The notes: generated by a model from the sequence alone, not told the origin. Shown: positions 46,263 to 55,581, numbered from the stretch's first letter. The stretch is DNA of 58,848 bases from Carboxylicivirga caseinilyticus (GCA_025499705.1 JAFMVE010000037.1:1-58848); one strand, 5' to 3'. Numbers and translations are program-made.

Positions 46263-46932
46263 ATTTTTGCTTGTATGCTGTTTTTAAATTCTTTAGAATG
46301 GTAAAACCCCGGTCTACGTCTTCATCATTTACAATAATGGTAAATTCGTTTGTTGTTGAAATAACCTCCTTGATATTAACCCCTTCCCACGCGATGGCCT
46401 TTAAAATGTGATAGTAAAAGCCGGTTACCGCTACGTTGGCAGTTGGTAGTTTTAAGGTAATTGCAGAAAGCTCGCCTTGCTTCAATAGGCATTCTTCGTT
46501 TCCAAAGTATTTTTCTACCAAATCCTCATAGGCAGAACTTACCACCAGGTTTGATTCGAAAACACCACGCACCAAAGTGTAAAATACATCCTGATGTGCC
46601 CCAATGTCCTGCATTACTTTGGTGTGGCTGTTAAAAATGGTATTACTGTTTCTGAAAGTAAAATCAGTCAGATTCGATCGTACGATAATATCACCAAGCG
46701 ATTCAAGTAGTTTCTGTAGATTTTTATTTAAGGTATAATCCAGTTGTGGAGTCAGTCGGTTTAATGCCATCACCACTGCTCCTTGTTTAACTGGTTTTTC
46801 AGTAAGTTTTTCAACCATGGGTTGTATTTGGCGGGCCAATGAAGAGATGTTTATTAATCCTTCACAAAGGGCTTCGATCACAAATGGTTTTACCTTAATA
46901 ACTGACTCAACTGCTTGACTGACTGTTTTCAT
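46261..46932 (-). CDS. ACT-domain protein (aspartokinase-like regulatory fragment)
   Basis: A 223-residue soluble protein. The N-terminal two-thirds (1-150) is mostly helical and not a known catalytic fold. The C-terminal region is an ACT domain resembling that of aspartokinases: SAITLKLPTANVAVTGFYYH (about 152-171), then ILKAIAWEGVNIKEVIST and NEFTIIVNDEDVDRGFTIL. ACT domains bind amino acids such as lysine or threonine. No aspartokinase catalytic domain is present. The gene is divergent from dapA (47101), the first step of lysine synthesis, so a regulatory link is plausible but unproven. A TATCTTTG -7 box lies at 46984-46991 on its strand. Confidence 0.75.
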   Translation of the reverse strand: MKTVSQAVESVIKVKPFVIEALCEGLINISSLARQIQPMVEKLTEKPVKQGAVVMALNRLTPQLDYTLNKNLQKLLESLGDIIVRSNLTDFTFRNSNTIFNSHTKVMQDIGAHQDVFYTLVRGVFESNLVVSSAYEDLVEKYFGNEECLLKQGELSAITLKLPTANVAVTGFYYHILKAIAWEGVNIKEVISTTNEFTIIVNDEDVDRGFTILKNLKTAYKQK

Positions 46933-47069
46933 AATCCTTGTAATTGATCAAACTAAAAATGGTAAGTTTGATAAATGATTGTACAAAGATAAGGAAAGTT
47001 AAAATATTAACATAGTGTTATAAAGAAGTTTTTTTTGTTTAAAAAGTTTAGTTTAGATAATTCTTTTGC

Positions 47070-47077
47070 TAATTTTG
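47070..47077 (+). promoter_or_regulatory. -7 promoter box of dapA
   Basis: TAATTTTG matches TAnnTTTG. TTTA lies 19 bases upstream (47047-47050), one mismatch from TTTG. This places transcription start near 47084 and favours the ATG at 47101 over the upstream TTG in the same frame (47035). Confidence 0.45.
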
Positions 47078-47100
47078 AACTGAAATTTTATGGTAAAATT

Positions 47101-47991
47101 ATGCAAAACTTTGATTTAACAGGTTCAATAGTAGCAATTGCTACTCCGTTCAAAGCAAATGGCGATATTGATGTTGATTCATTTGATCGCCTGATAGATT
47201 TTCATTTGGAAAATGGGAGCGACGGAATAGTAGTTTGTGGCACTACTGGTGAAACTCCTGCTTTGACAGGGGATGAGGATGCTTTTTTAATTGAACGCGC
47301 TGTTAAAAAAGTGGGTGGAAAGGTACCGGTTATTGCTGGTACGGGAAGTAATTCAACTCTTGAATGTATTAAATATAGTAGAAAAGCTGAAGCCATTGGG
47401 GTAGATGCGGTTTTGGTAGTTGGACCTTATTACAATAAGCCAACTGAAAAAGGAATGTATCAGCATTTTGCAACTGTAGCAGATTCTATTGAGACTCCTA
47501 TTATTTTGTATAATGTTCCGGGGCGCACAGGATCGCGAATTTCAGTGGCCAATACAATTAAATTGGCCAACGATTTTGAAAATATTGTTGGTATTAAAGA
47601 GGCATCGGGAGATCTTGGTTTAATTGCCGAATTAGTAGCTAAACGACCAGATAATTTTAAAATTTACAGTGGCGATGATTTTTTGTCTGCCTCAGCTAAT
47701 CTTTTAGGGGCTGACGGCTGTATATCTGTTATTGCGAATGTGATCCCTGCAGAATTTGCCCAGTTAATGAAAGCTTCTTTGAAAGGAGATATTACAGCGG
47801 TAAATAAATTGTTTTACCAGTATCGCGAATTAATGGATCTGATGTTTATCGAATCTAATCCAATTCCGGTGAAAACAGCTTTAGCAGCGATGGGATTGCT
47901 GGAAGAGGAATTCAGATTACCAATGTGCAGTATGGAAGATGCCAATAAGCAATTGCTTTTGGATGAATTGAAAAAGCAAAATATTATATAA
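47101..47991 (+). CDS. dapA: 4-hydroxy-tetrahydrodipicolinate synthase
   Basis: About 296 residues from the ATG at 47101, the standard family length (the frame opens earlier at 47035, but a promoter box lies in between). It condenses pyruvate with aspartate semialdehyde, the first step specific to lysine and diaminopimelate synthesis. Visible motifs are GTTGETPAL (pyruvate carboxylate binding), YYNKPT, YNVPGRTG with the catalytic Tyr, and GIKEASG with the Schiff-base Lys. The gene is divergent from the ACT-domain protein and stands alone. A strong terminator follows. Confidence 0.95.
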   Translation: MQNFDLTGSIVAIATPFKANGDIDVDSFDRLIDFHLENGSDGIVVCGTTGETPALTGDEDAFLIERAVKKVGGKVPVIAGTGSNSTLECIKYSRKAEAIGVDAVLVVGPYYNKPTEKGMYQHFATVADSIETPIILYNVPGRTGSRISVANTIKLANDFENIVGIKEASGDLGLIAELVAKRPDNFKIYSGDDFLSASANLLGADGCISVIANVIPAEFAQLMKASLKGDITAVNKLFYQYRELMDLMFIESNPIPVKTALAAMGLLEEEFRLPMCSMEDANKQLLLDELKKQNII

Positions 47992-48015
47992 TGTAATTAT
48001 TTTTTAGTGTTGTTG

Positions 48016-48045
48016 AAAAAAGGGCTTCGAAAGGAGCCCTTTTTT
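48016..48045. terminator. Bidirectional terminator
   Basis: AAAAAAGGGCT (48016-48026) pairs perfectly with AGCCCTTTTTT (48035-48045). It separates dapA from the convergent hydrolase gene. Confidence 0.88.
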
Positions 48046-48051
48046 AATGCT

Positions 48052-49077
48052 TTAGTTGAAATATTCTCTTATGATTCTGATACTTTCTTCAGGTTGTTCT
48101 TTTATCATATCATGACCCGCATTTTTAACTATTTCCATTCGTGCATTTGGGAAAAAGCTCATGTGAATATCCTGAATATCTTTTCCGATTAACTGGTTAC
48201 ATTCACTTGTTAAGAACAGAACTTCTTTGTCGTATTTATCGATGCCTGTCACCAGATCAATTTCAAATTCTCCCTGGCTATTCATACCAGTTTGTCGTAT
48301 TGCCTGTGATGCCTGCATGCTTAAACGCCAAAACATATCTTTGCTATCAGGCATAACGCCATTGCAATAATAACCAGCCATGGGATGATCTTCAATATCA
48401 TTCATTCCTATAATCCGGGCCATCAGATAATCCATACTGGCTTCTTGGTCGGGTTCATGAACTTTTAATGATTCTAAAAAGGCTTTGGTCATTCGCCAAA
48501 CAGTTGAAAGGGTCATCTCGGGCATCATGCCATTGGTACGTTCCATTAAGGTTTGAGCTGTTTCGGTTGTAAGAAATCCTGGTTCGGCCAATACAGCCTT
48601 GTCTACTTTTTCGGGATGTTGAGTAATATAACCCGAAGCCAACATTGCTCCCCAGCTATGGCCAATTAAATAAACAGGTTTATCAGGACTGTAATAGTTT
48701 ATAATAGCATCTAAATCACTTAATGATGATTCAAGAGATAATTCACGAGTGGCAACACGCGGTGATAATCCCGTTCCTCTTTGATCGTAAAAAACAACTT
48801 TAAAAGAATCGGCTAATGCTTTTAAGGGTAACAATGATCTGTAATCCTGACCAGGTCCGCCGTGAATGGCTATAATCACTTGTGCTGTATCAGGACCAAA
48901 GCTTTCTGCATGAAATACAACGGTATCAATTGTAATATGAGGAATTGTTGAATCCTGTGCCACCGTTTTAGGTATTTCGAACTGAGGTTTAACCATAAAA
49001 TAGGTAGTTAACAGAATCAGTAAAAGAGCTAAAAACAATAATCCGATTGATTTAACGATCAGTTTTAGAATTTTCAT
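48052..49077 (-). CDS. Alpha/beta hydrolase (proline iminopeptidase-like), exported
   Basis: A 341-residue enzyme with an N-terminal signal anchor (about 9-28). The oxyanion loop HGGPGQDYRS lies near 73-82, the typical start in proline iminopeptidases. The nucleophile elbow is GHSWGAML near 142-149 with catalytic Ser. The catalytic His is in NAGHDMIKEQ near the C-terminus (about 322-331). A cap insert lies between the third and fourth motifs. Family members cut N-terminal proline or other amino acids from peptides, or hydrolyse esters, so the substrate is open. It diverges from the nitroreductase. Confidence 0.85.
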   Translation of the reverse strand: MKILKLIVKSIGLLFLALLLILLTTYFMVKPQFEIPKTVAQDSTIPHITIDTVVFHAESFGPDTAQVIIAIHGGPGQDYRSLLPLKALADSFKVVFYDQRGTGLSPRVATRELSLESSLSDLDAIINYYSPDKPVYLIGHSWGAMLASGYITQHPEKVDKAVLAEPGFLTTETAQTLMERTNGMMPEMTLSTVWRMTKAFLESLKVHEPDQEASMDYLMARIIGMNDIEDHPMAGYYCNGVMPDSKDMFWRLSMQASQAIRQTGMNSQGEFEIDLVTGIDKYDKEVLFLTSECNQLIGKDIQDIHMSFFPNARMEIVKNAGHDMIKEQPEESIRIIREYFN

Positions 49078-49098
49078 AGATAAGAAATTAATTCATTT

Positions 49099-49138
49099 CA
49101 AAATTATTACGTTGTGAATATATCATTTTTTAATTTTG
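49099..49138. promoter_or_regulatory. Divergent -7 promoter boxes
   Basis: On the minus strand TAATTTTG (49099-49106) lies 21 bases before the hydrolase ATG. On the plus strand TAATTTTG (49131-49138) lies 41 bases before the nitroreductase ATG. Both match TAnnTTTG exactly; neither has an ideal TTTG 19-20 bases upstream. Confidence 0.45.
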
Positions 49139-49179
49139 AGAGCTATAAGGAACAAATTAGAATTTTAAAGCACAATAAA

Positions 49180-49929
49180 ATGAATTTACTGAATACACTT
49201 ACTCAACGTCGGAGTATTAGAAAATACAGTGATAAAGATATTGATCAAAGTATTTTAGATGAAATACTTGAAGCTGGAGTAAGAACTTCTACCACCGGTA
49301 ATATGCAGGTGTATAGTATTATTGTTACACGTGATGCAAATAAGAAAGAAGAATTGGCTCCATGTCATTTCAATCAGCCCATGATTAAGAATGCACCCGT
49401 AACTTTAACTTTTTGTGCCGATTTTAATCGTTTTAATCTTTGGTGTAAACAAAATAATGCAGAGCCCGGGTATGATAATTTTTTATCTTTTATGACAGCT
49501 GCCATTGATGCCTTGTTGGTTGCTCAAACAGTATGTATTGCAGCAGAAGCAAAAGGATTAGGTATTTGTTATCTGGGTACTACAACCTATACTGCCGATA
49601 AAATAATTGATGTTTTGGAGCTTCCCAAAGGTGTTGTGCCGGTTACAACAGTAACTTTGGGTTATCCTGATGAACAGCCTGATTTGGTGGATCGTTTGCC
49701 ACTTGATGCGGTTGTTCATAAAGAGGTATATTCTGATTTTTCAGAAGAGAAAATTAATCATCTCTATCAATCAAAGGAACAATTGCCATCAAATATTGCT
49801 TTTGTAGAAGAAAATAATAAAGAGTCATTGGCTCAGGTATTTACTGATGTTAGATATAAAAAAGCTGATAATGAGCACTTCAGTAATGTGCTTCTCGAAG
49901 TATTAAAAAAGCAAGGGTTTTTATCCTGA
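49180..49929 (+). CDS. Nitroreductase family NAD(P)H-dependent flavin oxidoreductase
   Basis: About 249 residues from the ATG at 49180 (the frame opens at a GTG at 49114, but the -7 box at 49131 lies inside that part). The N-terminal RRSIRKYSDKDI holds the Arg residues that bind the FMN phosphate. GVRTSTTGNMQ and the AAEAKGLGICYLGTT segment complete the flavin site. VVPVTTVTLGYP is the usual later strand. The C-terminal 50 residues extend over the partner subunit in the NfsA/FRP branch. The reaction is transfer of electrons to quinones, nitro compounds or flavin; the natural acceptor is not known. Confidence 0.85.
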   Translation: MNLLNTLTQRRSIRKYSDKDIDQSILDEILEAGVRTSTTGNMQVYSIIVTRDANKKEELAPCHFNQPMIKNAPVTLTFCADFNRFNLWCKQNNAEPGYDNFLSFMTAAIDALLVAQTVCIAAEAKGLGICYLGTTTYTADKIIDVLELPKGVVPVTTVTLGYPDEQPDLVDRLPLDAVVHKEVYSDFSEEKINHLYQSKEQLPSNIAFVEENNKESLAQVFTDVRYKKADNEHFSNVLLEVLKKQGFLS

Positions 49930-49951
49930 TTTAAACCTACTAAAATTATAT

Positions 49952-49986
49952 AAGGCAAACATTTTATCATGTTTGCCTTTTTTTTT
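49952..49986 (+). terminator. Terminator of the nitroreductase gene
   Basis: AAGGCAAAC (49952-49960) pairs perfectly with GTTTGCCTT (49971-49979), followed by a run of T to 49986. Confidence 0.85.
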
Positions 49987-50097
49987 GCTGTGTTTGTCAA
50001 TTAAGTATTGCTCTCGCTCAACTACTACTTTATATTGCTGTTTTAATTCAATAGTCAGAGACTTGGATTAACAACTTTTTAATTAAAACCTGAATAA

Positions 50098-51015
50098 ATG
50101 AAGAAGATTACCTTAGTACTAGGGTTACTGATGATTGCTTTTGTCGGACAAGCACAGTCTTTGGAAGATTATTTGTCGAAGTATACGAAAGAGAACGGTA
50201 AGATGTACTTGCAACCTTTTGCAGATGCTTTCTCTGCTGATTTTAACAGTGGATTATTTCATAATGCTAGAATTCATAAAATGGGATTTCAGCTTTATGT
50301 AGGTATTGTAGGCCAGGTGGCCATGATTCCTTCGAGTGCCAAAACATTTCAGGCATACACCGAGAGTTCTTTATATCCTCCTGAAGGTCCATATACAGTG
50401 CCTACGGTTTTTGGTTCAACTGATGGGCGAATTGTGGATGTTGCAGCCAGTGGAAATTTATTGCAATATTCTTTTCCGGGTGGTTTCGATATTGATTATG
50501 TGCCTTTAGCTATGCCTCAGATTACCATTGGTTCGGTTTACGGAACTGATTTTACAGCCCGATATATTTCAGTTGATATTGAAGATGCTGGTAAAGTAAA
50601 TGTCTTTGGTTGGGGATTGCGTCATAACATTGATCAATACTTGCCATTTATGCCGTTGGATCTGGCTTTGGGTTATTATCATCAGTCGTTTAAAGTAGGA
50701 GAATATATGGATGCTAAAGCGAATGTAGTAAATCTTCAGGCAAGTTACTCTATACCTGTAATAACAGTTTATGGTGGTTTGGGTTATGAGAATAGCAAGG
50801 TAAATGTTCAGTATACCTATGAAGGACAGGATAATACTGATCCGAATGTGTCAGCAGGCGACCAGGTGAAATTTGATATGAAAGGTGCTAATACAGTCAG
50901 GTTAACACTTGGTCTAACTTTTAACCTGGGACCAGTCAAATTACATGGAGATTATAATCTGGCTAAGCAAAATACATTTGCTGTAGGATTAGGTATTGGT
51001 ATTAATGAAAAATAA
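50098..51015 (+). CDS. DUF6588 family outer-membrane-like protein
   Basis: A 305-residue protein with a signal peptide (about 1-19, ending VGQAQS). Two motifs of the family are visible: KYTKENGKMYLQPFADAF near the N-terminus and GWGLRHNIDQYLP in the middle. From about 180 on, alternating strands end in AVGLGIGINEK, consistent with a beta barrel or sandwich in the outer membrane. I recall no established function. The lipoprotein gene starts 16 bases after the stop, so the two are probably co-transcribed. Confidence 0.75.
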   Translation: MKKITLVLGLLMIAFVGQAQSLEDYLSKYTKENGKMYLQPFADAFSADFNSGLFHNARIHKMGFQLYVGIVGQVAMIPSSAKTFQAYTESSLYPPEGPYTVPTVFGSTDGRIVDVAASGNLLQYSFPGGFDIDYVPLAMPQITIGSVYGTDFTARYISVDIEDAGKVNVFGWGLRHNIDQYLPFMPLDLALGYYHQSFKVGEYMDAKANVVNLQASYSIPVITVYGGLGYENSKVNVQYTYEGQDNTDPNVSAGDQVKFDMKGANTVRLTLGLTFNLGPVKLHGDYNLAKQNTFAVGLGIGINEK

Positions 51016-51031
51016 TTAAAAAGATAACTAT

Positions 51032-51589
51032 ATGATAAAGAAGATAACAATTTTGGGTTTATTGGTATTGGTTTTAAATGCCTGTGAAAAAAAGGAAATA
51101 TCGTTGTATCCAAATTTTGAAGAGAGTGTAACTTTTGATATCAAAACACATGGGTTTGAGGTTTATGATAAAATATATGCCTCAGATATTTCTAATTCAG
51201 TAAACGATGCTGTTGAAGATGGAGAGACCATTGAACAGGTTGTGTTGGAAGGTTTATGGTTTGAGGTTGAAAAAAACAATGCCAATACAGCTGAATCCAT
51301 TACAATTGAGTTGAAGATAAGAAAGAGTGGATCAAGCGAATATTTCTATATTCTTGATGACTATACTTTTGAAATAAAGGATGGCAAAGTAGTTTTTCTT
51401 AGTTCTCTGAAAGAAGAAGGAGTAAATGAATTAAAGGGTCAGATTAATAAAATTGCAAAGGGGCAAGGATTCGAAGATATTGAATTAAAGGTAGAGGGCG
51501 AAGTTGCTCCGGAAGGAAGTGTTGTTGATGTTACTGTTAAAATGTTTGTGAATGCAACGGTTGTTTATAAAACAGAAGTAGGCATGTAA
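51032..51589 (+). CDS. Lipoprotein of unknown function
   Basis: A 185-residue lipoprotein. The signal region is basic then hydrophobic, and the lipobox is LNAC with lipidated Cys at 18. The rest is soluble and mixed alpha/beta, with YVFxILDDYTFEIKDGK-like strands (FYILDDYTFEIKDGKV) and a final strand VDVTVKMFVNATVVYK. Its family is not recognised. It follows the DUF6588 gene after 16 bases and is probably expressed with it, which suggests both act at the outer membrane. Confidence 0.7.
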   Translation: MIKKITILGLLVLVLNACEKKEISLYPNFEESVTFDIKTHGFEVYDKIYASDISNSVNDAVEDGETIEQVVLEGLWFEVEKNNANTAESITIELKIRKSGSSEYFYILDDYTFEIKDGKVVFLSSLKEEGVNELKGQINKIAKGQGFEDIELKVEGEVAPEGSVVDVTVKMFVNATVVYKTEVGM

Positions 51590-51613
51590 TATTAGATTAA
51601 GTGGGTAGAAGAA

Positions 51614-51650
51614 AAGCGTGATAGAATTTAATTTTTATCACGCTTCTTGT
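51614..51650. terminator. Terminator between convergent genes
   Basis: AAGCGTGATA (51614-51623) pairs perfectly with TATCACGCTT (51636-51645). A weak T-rich run follows on the plus strand. It lies between the lipoprotein and the SDR gene. Confidence 0.65.
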
Positions 51651-51656
51651 ATTATT

Positions 51657-52415
51657 TTATTCCCGATGATTATAAGTTGCACTTGCCTGTGCTGTTGGCA
51701 TAATCAAAACATCGTTAATATTAACATGCACAGGGCGGGTAATCATAAATTCAATAGTATCAGCTATATCTTGTGCAAATAAAGGTGTTAAACCTTTGTA
51801 AACATTATCGGCCTTATTTTTATCTCCATGATAACGAACAATTGAAAACTCCGTTTCAACCATTCCTGGTGCTACAGAACCTACTTTAATATTATAAGGT
51901 AACAAATCAATTCGCATACCTTTCGTCAAGGCATCAACAGCATGTTTGGTAGCACAATAGACATTTCCATTTGCATACACTTCTTTACCGGCAATGGATG
52001 TAATGTTGATTATGTGACCTGACTTTCGCTCAATCATTCCTGGAATAATCAATTTGGAAATATTAAGCAACCCTTTAATATTGGTATCAATCATTTGTTC
52101 CCAGTCGCTCCATTGACCTTCATTAATAGGATCGGCACCTGCAGCCAGTCCTGCATTATTAATTAGTACATCAATCTCCTTCCAGTTTTCTGGCATGTTA
52201 ATAACGGTCTCATCTGTTGTTTTTTTATCTCTTATGTCGAAACAAAGAGTTAGTACTTTAACAGCGTATTCCGATTCTAAATCTGATTTCAGTTTATCTA
52301 ATCTTTCACGGCGTCTTCCTGTAATAATGATATTGTATCCTAATTGTGCCAGTTTTTTGGAAGTGGCTTCGCCTATACCAGATGTGGCTCCCGTAATGAA
52401 TGCTGTTTTTGTCAT
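51657..52415 (-). CDS. Short-chain dehydrogenase/reductase (YdfG-like)
   Basis: A 252-residue classical SDR. The nucleotide site is TGATSGIGEAT (residues 9-19), and RRRERL near 37-41 suggests NADP(H). NNAGLAAG, then the Ser of ITSIAGKE and the pair Tyr-x-x-x-Lys in YCATKHAVDALTK, form the catalytic set. The sequence PINEGQWSDWEQMIDTN is typical of the YdfG branch, which acts on serine, 3-hydroxyisobutyrate or 3-hydroxypropionate. The natural substrate is not proven. It is convergent with the lipoprotein gene and divergent from purL. Confidence 0.88.
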   Translation of the reverse strand: MTKTAFITGATSGIGEATSKKLAQLGYNIIITGRRRERLDKLKSDLESEYAVKVLTLCFDIRDKKTTDETVINMPENWKEIDVLINNAGLAAGADPINEGQWSDWEQMIDTNIKGLLNISKLIIPGMIERKSGHIINITSIAGKEVYANGNVYCATKHAVDALTKGMRIDLLPYNIKVGSVAPGMVETEFSIVRYHGDKNKADNVYKGLTPLFAQDIADTIEFMITRPVHVNINDVLIMPTAQASATYNHRE

Positions 52416-52664
52416 TATTCTATTTGTTAATCCTGAAATCCAGAATGTTGTTATAAATATTTTTACAAAATAAACTTAATCTTATACAAGGTAAAATCTT
52501 TCAACTTTTTGAATGAATTTGATTTCTATTGAAAGGCGCTAAATTTAAGAGTTTTGTTTGCAATCTGCGTTATTTTATTTACTTTCATCTTCAACAATTA
52601 CCATTTTTGGTCCGTCGAAAATTAGAGTAAAAGGGTGCATTGAAAAAATTCAAAAACAACAATT

Positions 52665-54890
52665 ATGGACACATCTATACCAACATTAGCAGAAGCTGAA
52701 AAACTAAATCTTACCTCAATAGAATTTGAAAGGATAAAAGAAATATTAAAGCGATCTCCTAATGCTTTGGAACTCGAAGTGTTTTCCTTGCTTTGGTCAG
52801 AACATGCCAGTTATAAAAATTCATTGAAATGGTTGAAAACCCTTCCAACCAAAGGCGAAAAAGTTCTTGTTGAAGCTGGTAAAGAGAGCTCCGGTGCTAT
52901 CGATTTGGGAAATGGTCTGGCATGTGTGGTAAAGATAGAGTCGCATAATCATCCTTGTGCTATACAACCTCGTTTGGGCGCTAATACCGGATTAAGAGTT
53001 GTTACTCGGGATGTGGCCTCAATGGGAGCAAAACCGGTAGCTATCTTAAATTCGTTAAGGTTAGGTGATGGGAAAAGAGATACTGCACGTTGGCTTTTTG
53101 ATGAAATATCAAAAGGGATGTGTGAATTTGAAAAAGGTTACCAGGTTCCCATAATTGGAGGAGAGACCTATTTTTCTAAAGGTTATAATTCAAGTCCGGT
53201 TGTTAATAATTTCGCAGTAGGAGTTGTCGACAGTTCTAAAATACTTTCAGGAGTAGCCAAAGGAAATGGAAATCTTATTCTCATTATAGGAGCTCTTACA
53301 GGTAAGGATGGTATTGATGATGACGTTTTTACAACTGATGCCATCAATGATGTGGGAACCAAACCTGTTCCAATTGAATTATTGATGGATGTTTCCATTG
53401 AAAAACAATTGCAGGAGGCCGTTTATGAATTGAATCAGAAAGGCTTGTTGATAGGAGCCGAAAATATTGCAGCTCAGGGTGTAATTGGTGCGGCCTGTGA
53501 AATGGCAGCACGTGGTGACTCATCAATTAAATTGAACCTAGATAAGATTCCAACACGTGAAGAAGGTTTAACAGCCCGTGATGTTATGTTAGCGCAAACC
53601 TGGTCAAGAATGTTGGTTTGTGTTAGTCCTGATAAAGTGGAAGATATAAAGGAGATAACTGATAAGTATTCGTTGGCACTGGGTGTTGTTGGTGAAGTGG
53701 TTGAAGGTAATACTGTTGACTGTTATTTTAATACTGATGTTATAGCATCTTTACCAGCCCGTTATGTAGGATTGGGTGGTGAAGCTCCGGTTTATGACCG
53801 CGAATTTTCAACTAATGGAACAGAAGCCACAAATATTAAACTTGATCAATTTGATGAGCCGGATCATTATCCTGATGTAGTGAAAAAAATGTTGGTCAAC
53901 CTAAATGTTACATCCAAAAACTGGATGAGCGATAAGTTTGATCAGTCACTTTGCGCTGACGGTGATAATTTTAAATATCCATCGGATGCGGCTTACATTG
54001 ATTTGGAGGGAACAGATCAGGCTTTGGCCATTACCATCGATTGCAATTCGTCTTATATGACATCCAATCCGTTTTTAGGCGCACAGATAGCCGTTGCTGA
54101 AGCCTGCAGAAATATTGTGTGTGGAGGAGGTATTCCATTGGGTGTTTCCGACTGTCTGAACTTCGGAAGTCCGAATGATAAAACAATATACGGTACTTTT
54201 GTGGATTCAATTAAAGGAATCACAAAAGCTTGTAACGACTTTGATGTTCCGGTACTTAGCGGTAATGTCAGTTTCTTTAATCAGCGATCAGAAGAAGGTC
54301 AATTGAAACCTATCACGCCAACTCCCGTAATTGGCATGGTTGGGTTACTTGAAAGCAAGCATAATCATTGTACTTTGTCATTTCGTCATAAAGGAGATAT
54401 GATTTTTCTTGTGGGAACATCAAGAAACGATGTCAATTCATCTGAGTTTGCTTCAAGTATTCTGAATATTAAGAATTCGATTCCGCCATTTTATGATGTG
54501 GATGAAGAAAAAGACTTACAGAACGCTGTTTCAGGAATGATTCGAAAGGATTTGGTTCGATCTGTTCATGATGTATCCAACGGAGGATTGTTTTTTACTT
54601 TGCTTGAGTGTGGTATACCTCTTGAATTTGGATTTGATATAACATCGGATGCAGAAATCAGAAAAGAAGCCTTTTTATTTGGCGAGTCACAAAGTAGGGT
54701 TGTGGTTTCAGTGGCTTCGGCCAAGCAGGATGATTTTGTTGATTATATGATGGATACCGGAGTTCCATTCTCAATTTTAGGTCATGTTACCAAAGGTGAG
54801 ATAAGAATTGACGATGAATCATACGGTTTTATTGATGAATTAAAAAAAGCCTTCGAACAAAGATTAGGAGATTGGGTTGAAGGTGAATGA
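52665..54890 (+). CDS. purL: Phosphoribosylformylglycinamidine synthase, small-type PurL subunit
   Basis: A 741-residue protein, the standard length for the small PurL form that works with separate PurS and PurQ subunits, neither of which is in the window. It makes FGAM from FGAR, ATP and ammonia, the fourth step of purine synthesis. Motifs include SLLWSEHASYKNS, KIESHNHP (ATP site) and TRDVASMGAKPVA in the first half. CNSSYMTSNPFLGAQIAVAEA and SGNVSFFNQ follow in the second half. The TlpA-like gene begins 22 bases downstream. A weak promoter may lie near 52557-52585 (TTTG, 19 bases, TACTTTCA). Confidence 0.95.
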   Translation: MDTSIPTLAEAEKLNLTSIEFERIKEILKRSPNALELEVFSLLWSEHASYKNSLKWLKTLPTKGEKVLVEAGKESSGAIDLGNGLACVVKIESHNHPCAIQPRLGANTGLRVVTRDVASMGAKPVAILNSLRLGDGKRDTARWLFDEISKGMCEFEKGYQVPIIGGETYFSKGYNSSPVVNNFAVGVVDSSKILSGVAKGNGNLILIIGALTGKDGIDDDVFTTDAINDVGTKPVPIELLMDVSIEKQLQEAVYELNQKGLLIGAENIAAQGVIGAACEMAARGDSSIKLNLDKIPTREEGLTARDVMLAQTWSRMLVCVSPDKVEDIKEITDKYSLALGVVGEVVEGNTVDCYFNTDVIASLPARYVGLGGEAPVYDREFSTNGTEATNIKLDQFDEPDHYPDVVKKMLVNLNVTSKNWMSDKFDQSLCADGDNFKYPSDAAYIDLEGTDQALAITIDCNSSYMTSNPFLGAQIAVAEACRNIVCGGGIPLGVSDCLNFGSPNDKTIYGTFVDSIKGITKACNDFDVPVLSGNVSFFNQRSEEGQLKPITPTPVIGMVGLLESKHNHCTLSFRHKGDMIFLVGTSRNDVNSSEFASSILNIKNSIPPFYDVDEEKDLQNAVSGMIRKDLVRSVHDVSNGGLFFTLLECGIPLEFGFDITSDAEIRKEAFLFGESQSRVVVSVASAKQDDFVDYMMDTGVPFSILGHVTKGEIRIDDESYGFIDELKKAFEQRLGDWVEGE

Positions 54891-54911
54891 AATAAAGATT
54901 AGAAAGAAGAT

Positions 54912-55433
54912 ATGAAAATTGTTTTGAAATTGTTCTTTGCCCTTGCGGTAGTTGTAGGAGGTTATTTTTCAATATCCTGGGCGAGCTCTGAAGAGATTGA
55001 TTTTGTTAAAGTTGGTGATAAGGTACCGGCATTTGAATTAAGTAACAAAACATCAAAAATTAATGCGGAAAGTTTAAAAGGAAAAGTAGTACTGATAAAT
55101 TTCTTTGCAACCTGGTGTCCACCATGTGTTAAAGAATTACCGCATTTAGAAAAAGAAGTTTGGCAGGAGTTTAAAGACAACAAGGATTTTGTTCTGTTGG
55201 TTGTTGGTAGAGAACATTCACAAGAGGAGATTGATAAATTTGCAGAAGGTAAAGGTCTGGATTTACCTTTTTATCCTGATCTTGAGAGAACCGTTTTTGG
55301 TAAATTTGCCAAACAAAATATACCTCGTAATTTTATTATTGATCGCGAAGGAAAAATCATTTATAGTGCCGTTGGGTTCAATGAAGAAGAATTTACTAAG
55401 ATGAAACAGCTGCTTAATACACAGTTAAAGTAA
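54912..55433 (+). CDS. TlpA/ResA-like thioredoxin family protein
   Basis: A 173-residue thioredoxin-fold protein with an N-terminal signal peptide or anchor (about 5-25). The redox motif is WCPPC in FFATWCPPCVKELP near 65-78. The later cis-Pro strand is in NIPRNFIIDREGKI. Such proteins act in the periplasm, reducing disulfides, for example during cytochrome c assembly, or resolving oxidised proteins. It follows purL by 22 bases and probably shares its transcript, though no functional link is evident. Confidence 0.85.
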   Translation: MKIVLKLFFALAVVVGGYFSISWASSEEIDFVKVGDKVPAFELSNKTSKINAESLKGKVVLINFFATWCPPCVKELPHLEKEVWQEFKDNKDFVLLVVGREHSQEEIDKFAEGKGLDLPFYPDLERTVFGKFAKQNIPRNFIIDREGKIIYSAVGFNEEEFTKMKQLLNTQLK

Positions 55434-55453
55434 TTATAAAATATTGTGAGAAG

Positions 55454-55490
55454 AAGGGAGTAAAACAAGTGAGTTTTATTCCCTTTTTTT
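55454..55490 (+). terminator. Terminator of the purL-tlpA unit
   Basis: AAGGGAGTAAAAC (55454-55466) pairs with GTTTTATTCCCTT (55473-55485) with one G-U pair, followed by further T. It ends the transcript of the TlpA-like gene. Confidence 0.85.
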
Positions 55491-55555
55491 GTTGTGTAAT
55501 TTCGATTAAGTAAACATTGAATTACCATTACTGTTACATATTTCATTAACAATTG

Positions 55556-55563
55556 TATTTTTG
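55556..55563 (+). promoter_or_regulatory. -7 promoter box of ubiE/menG
   Basis: TATTTTTG matches TAnnTTTG. It overlaps the TTG at 55561, so translation should start at the ATG at 55582 with a leader of about 13 bases. The -33 region (GTTA at 55533-55536, 19 bases upstream) is a poor match. Confidence 0.45.
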
Positions 55564-55581
55564 CCAAAAATTTATCAACGA

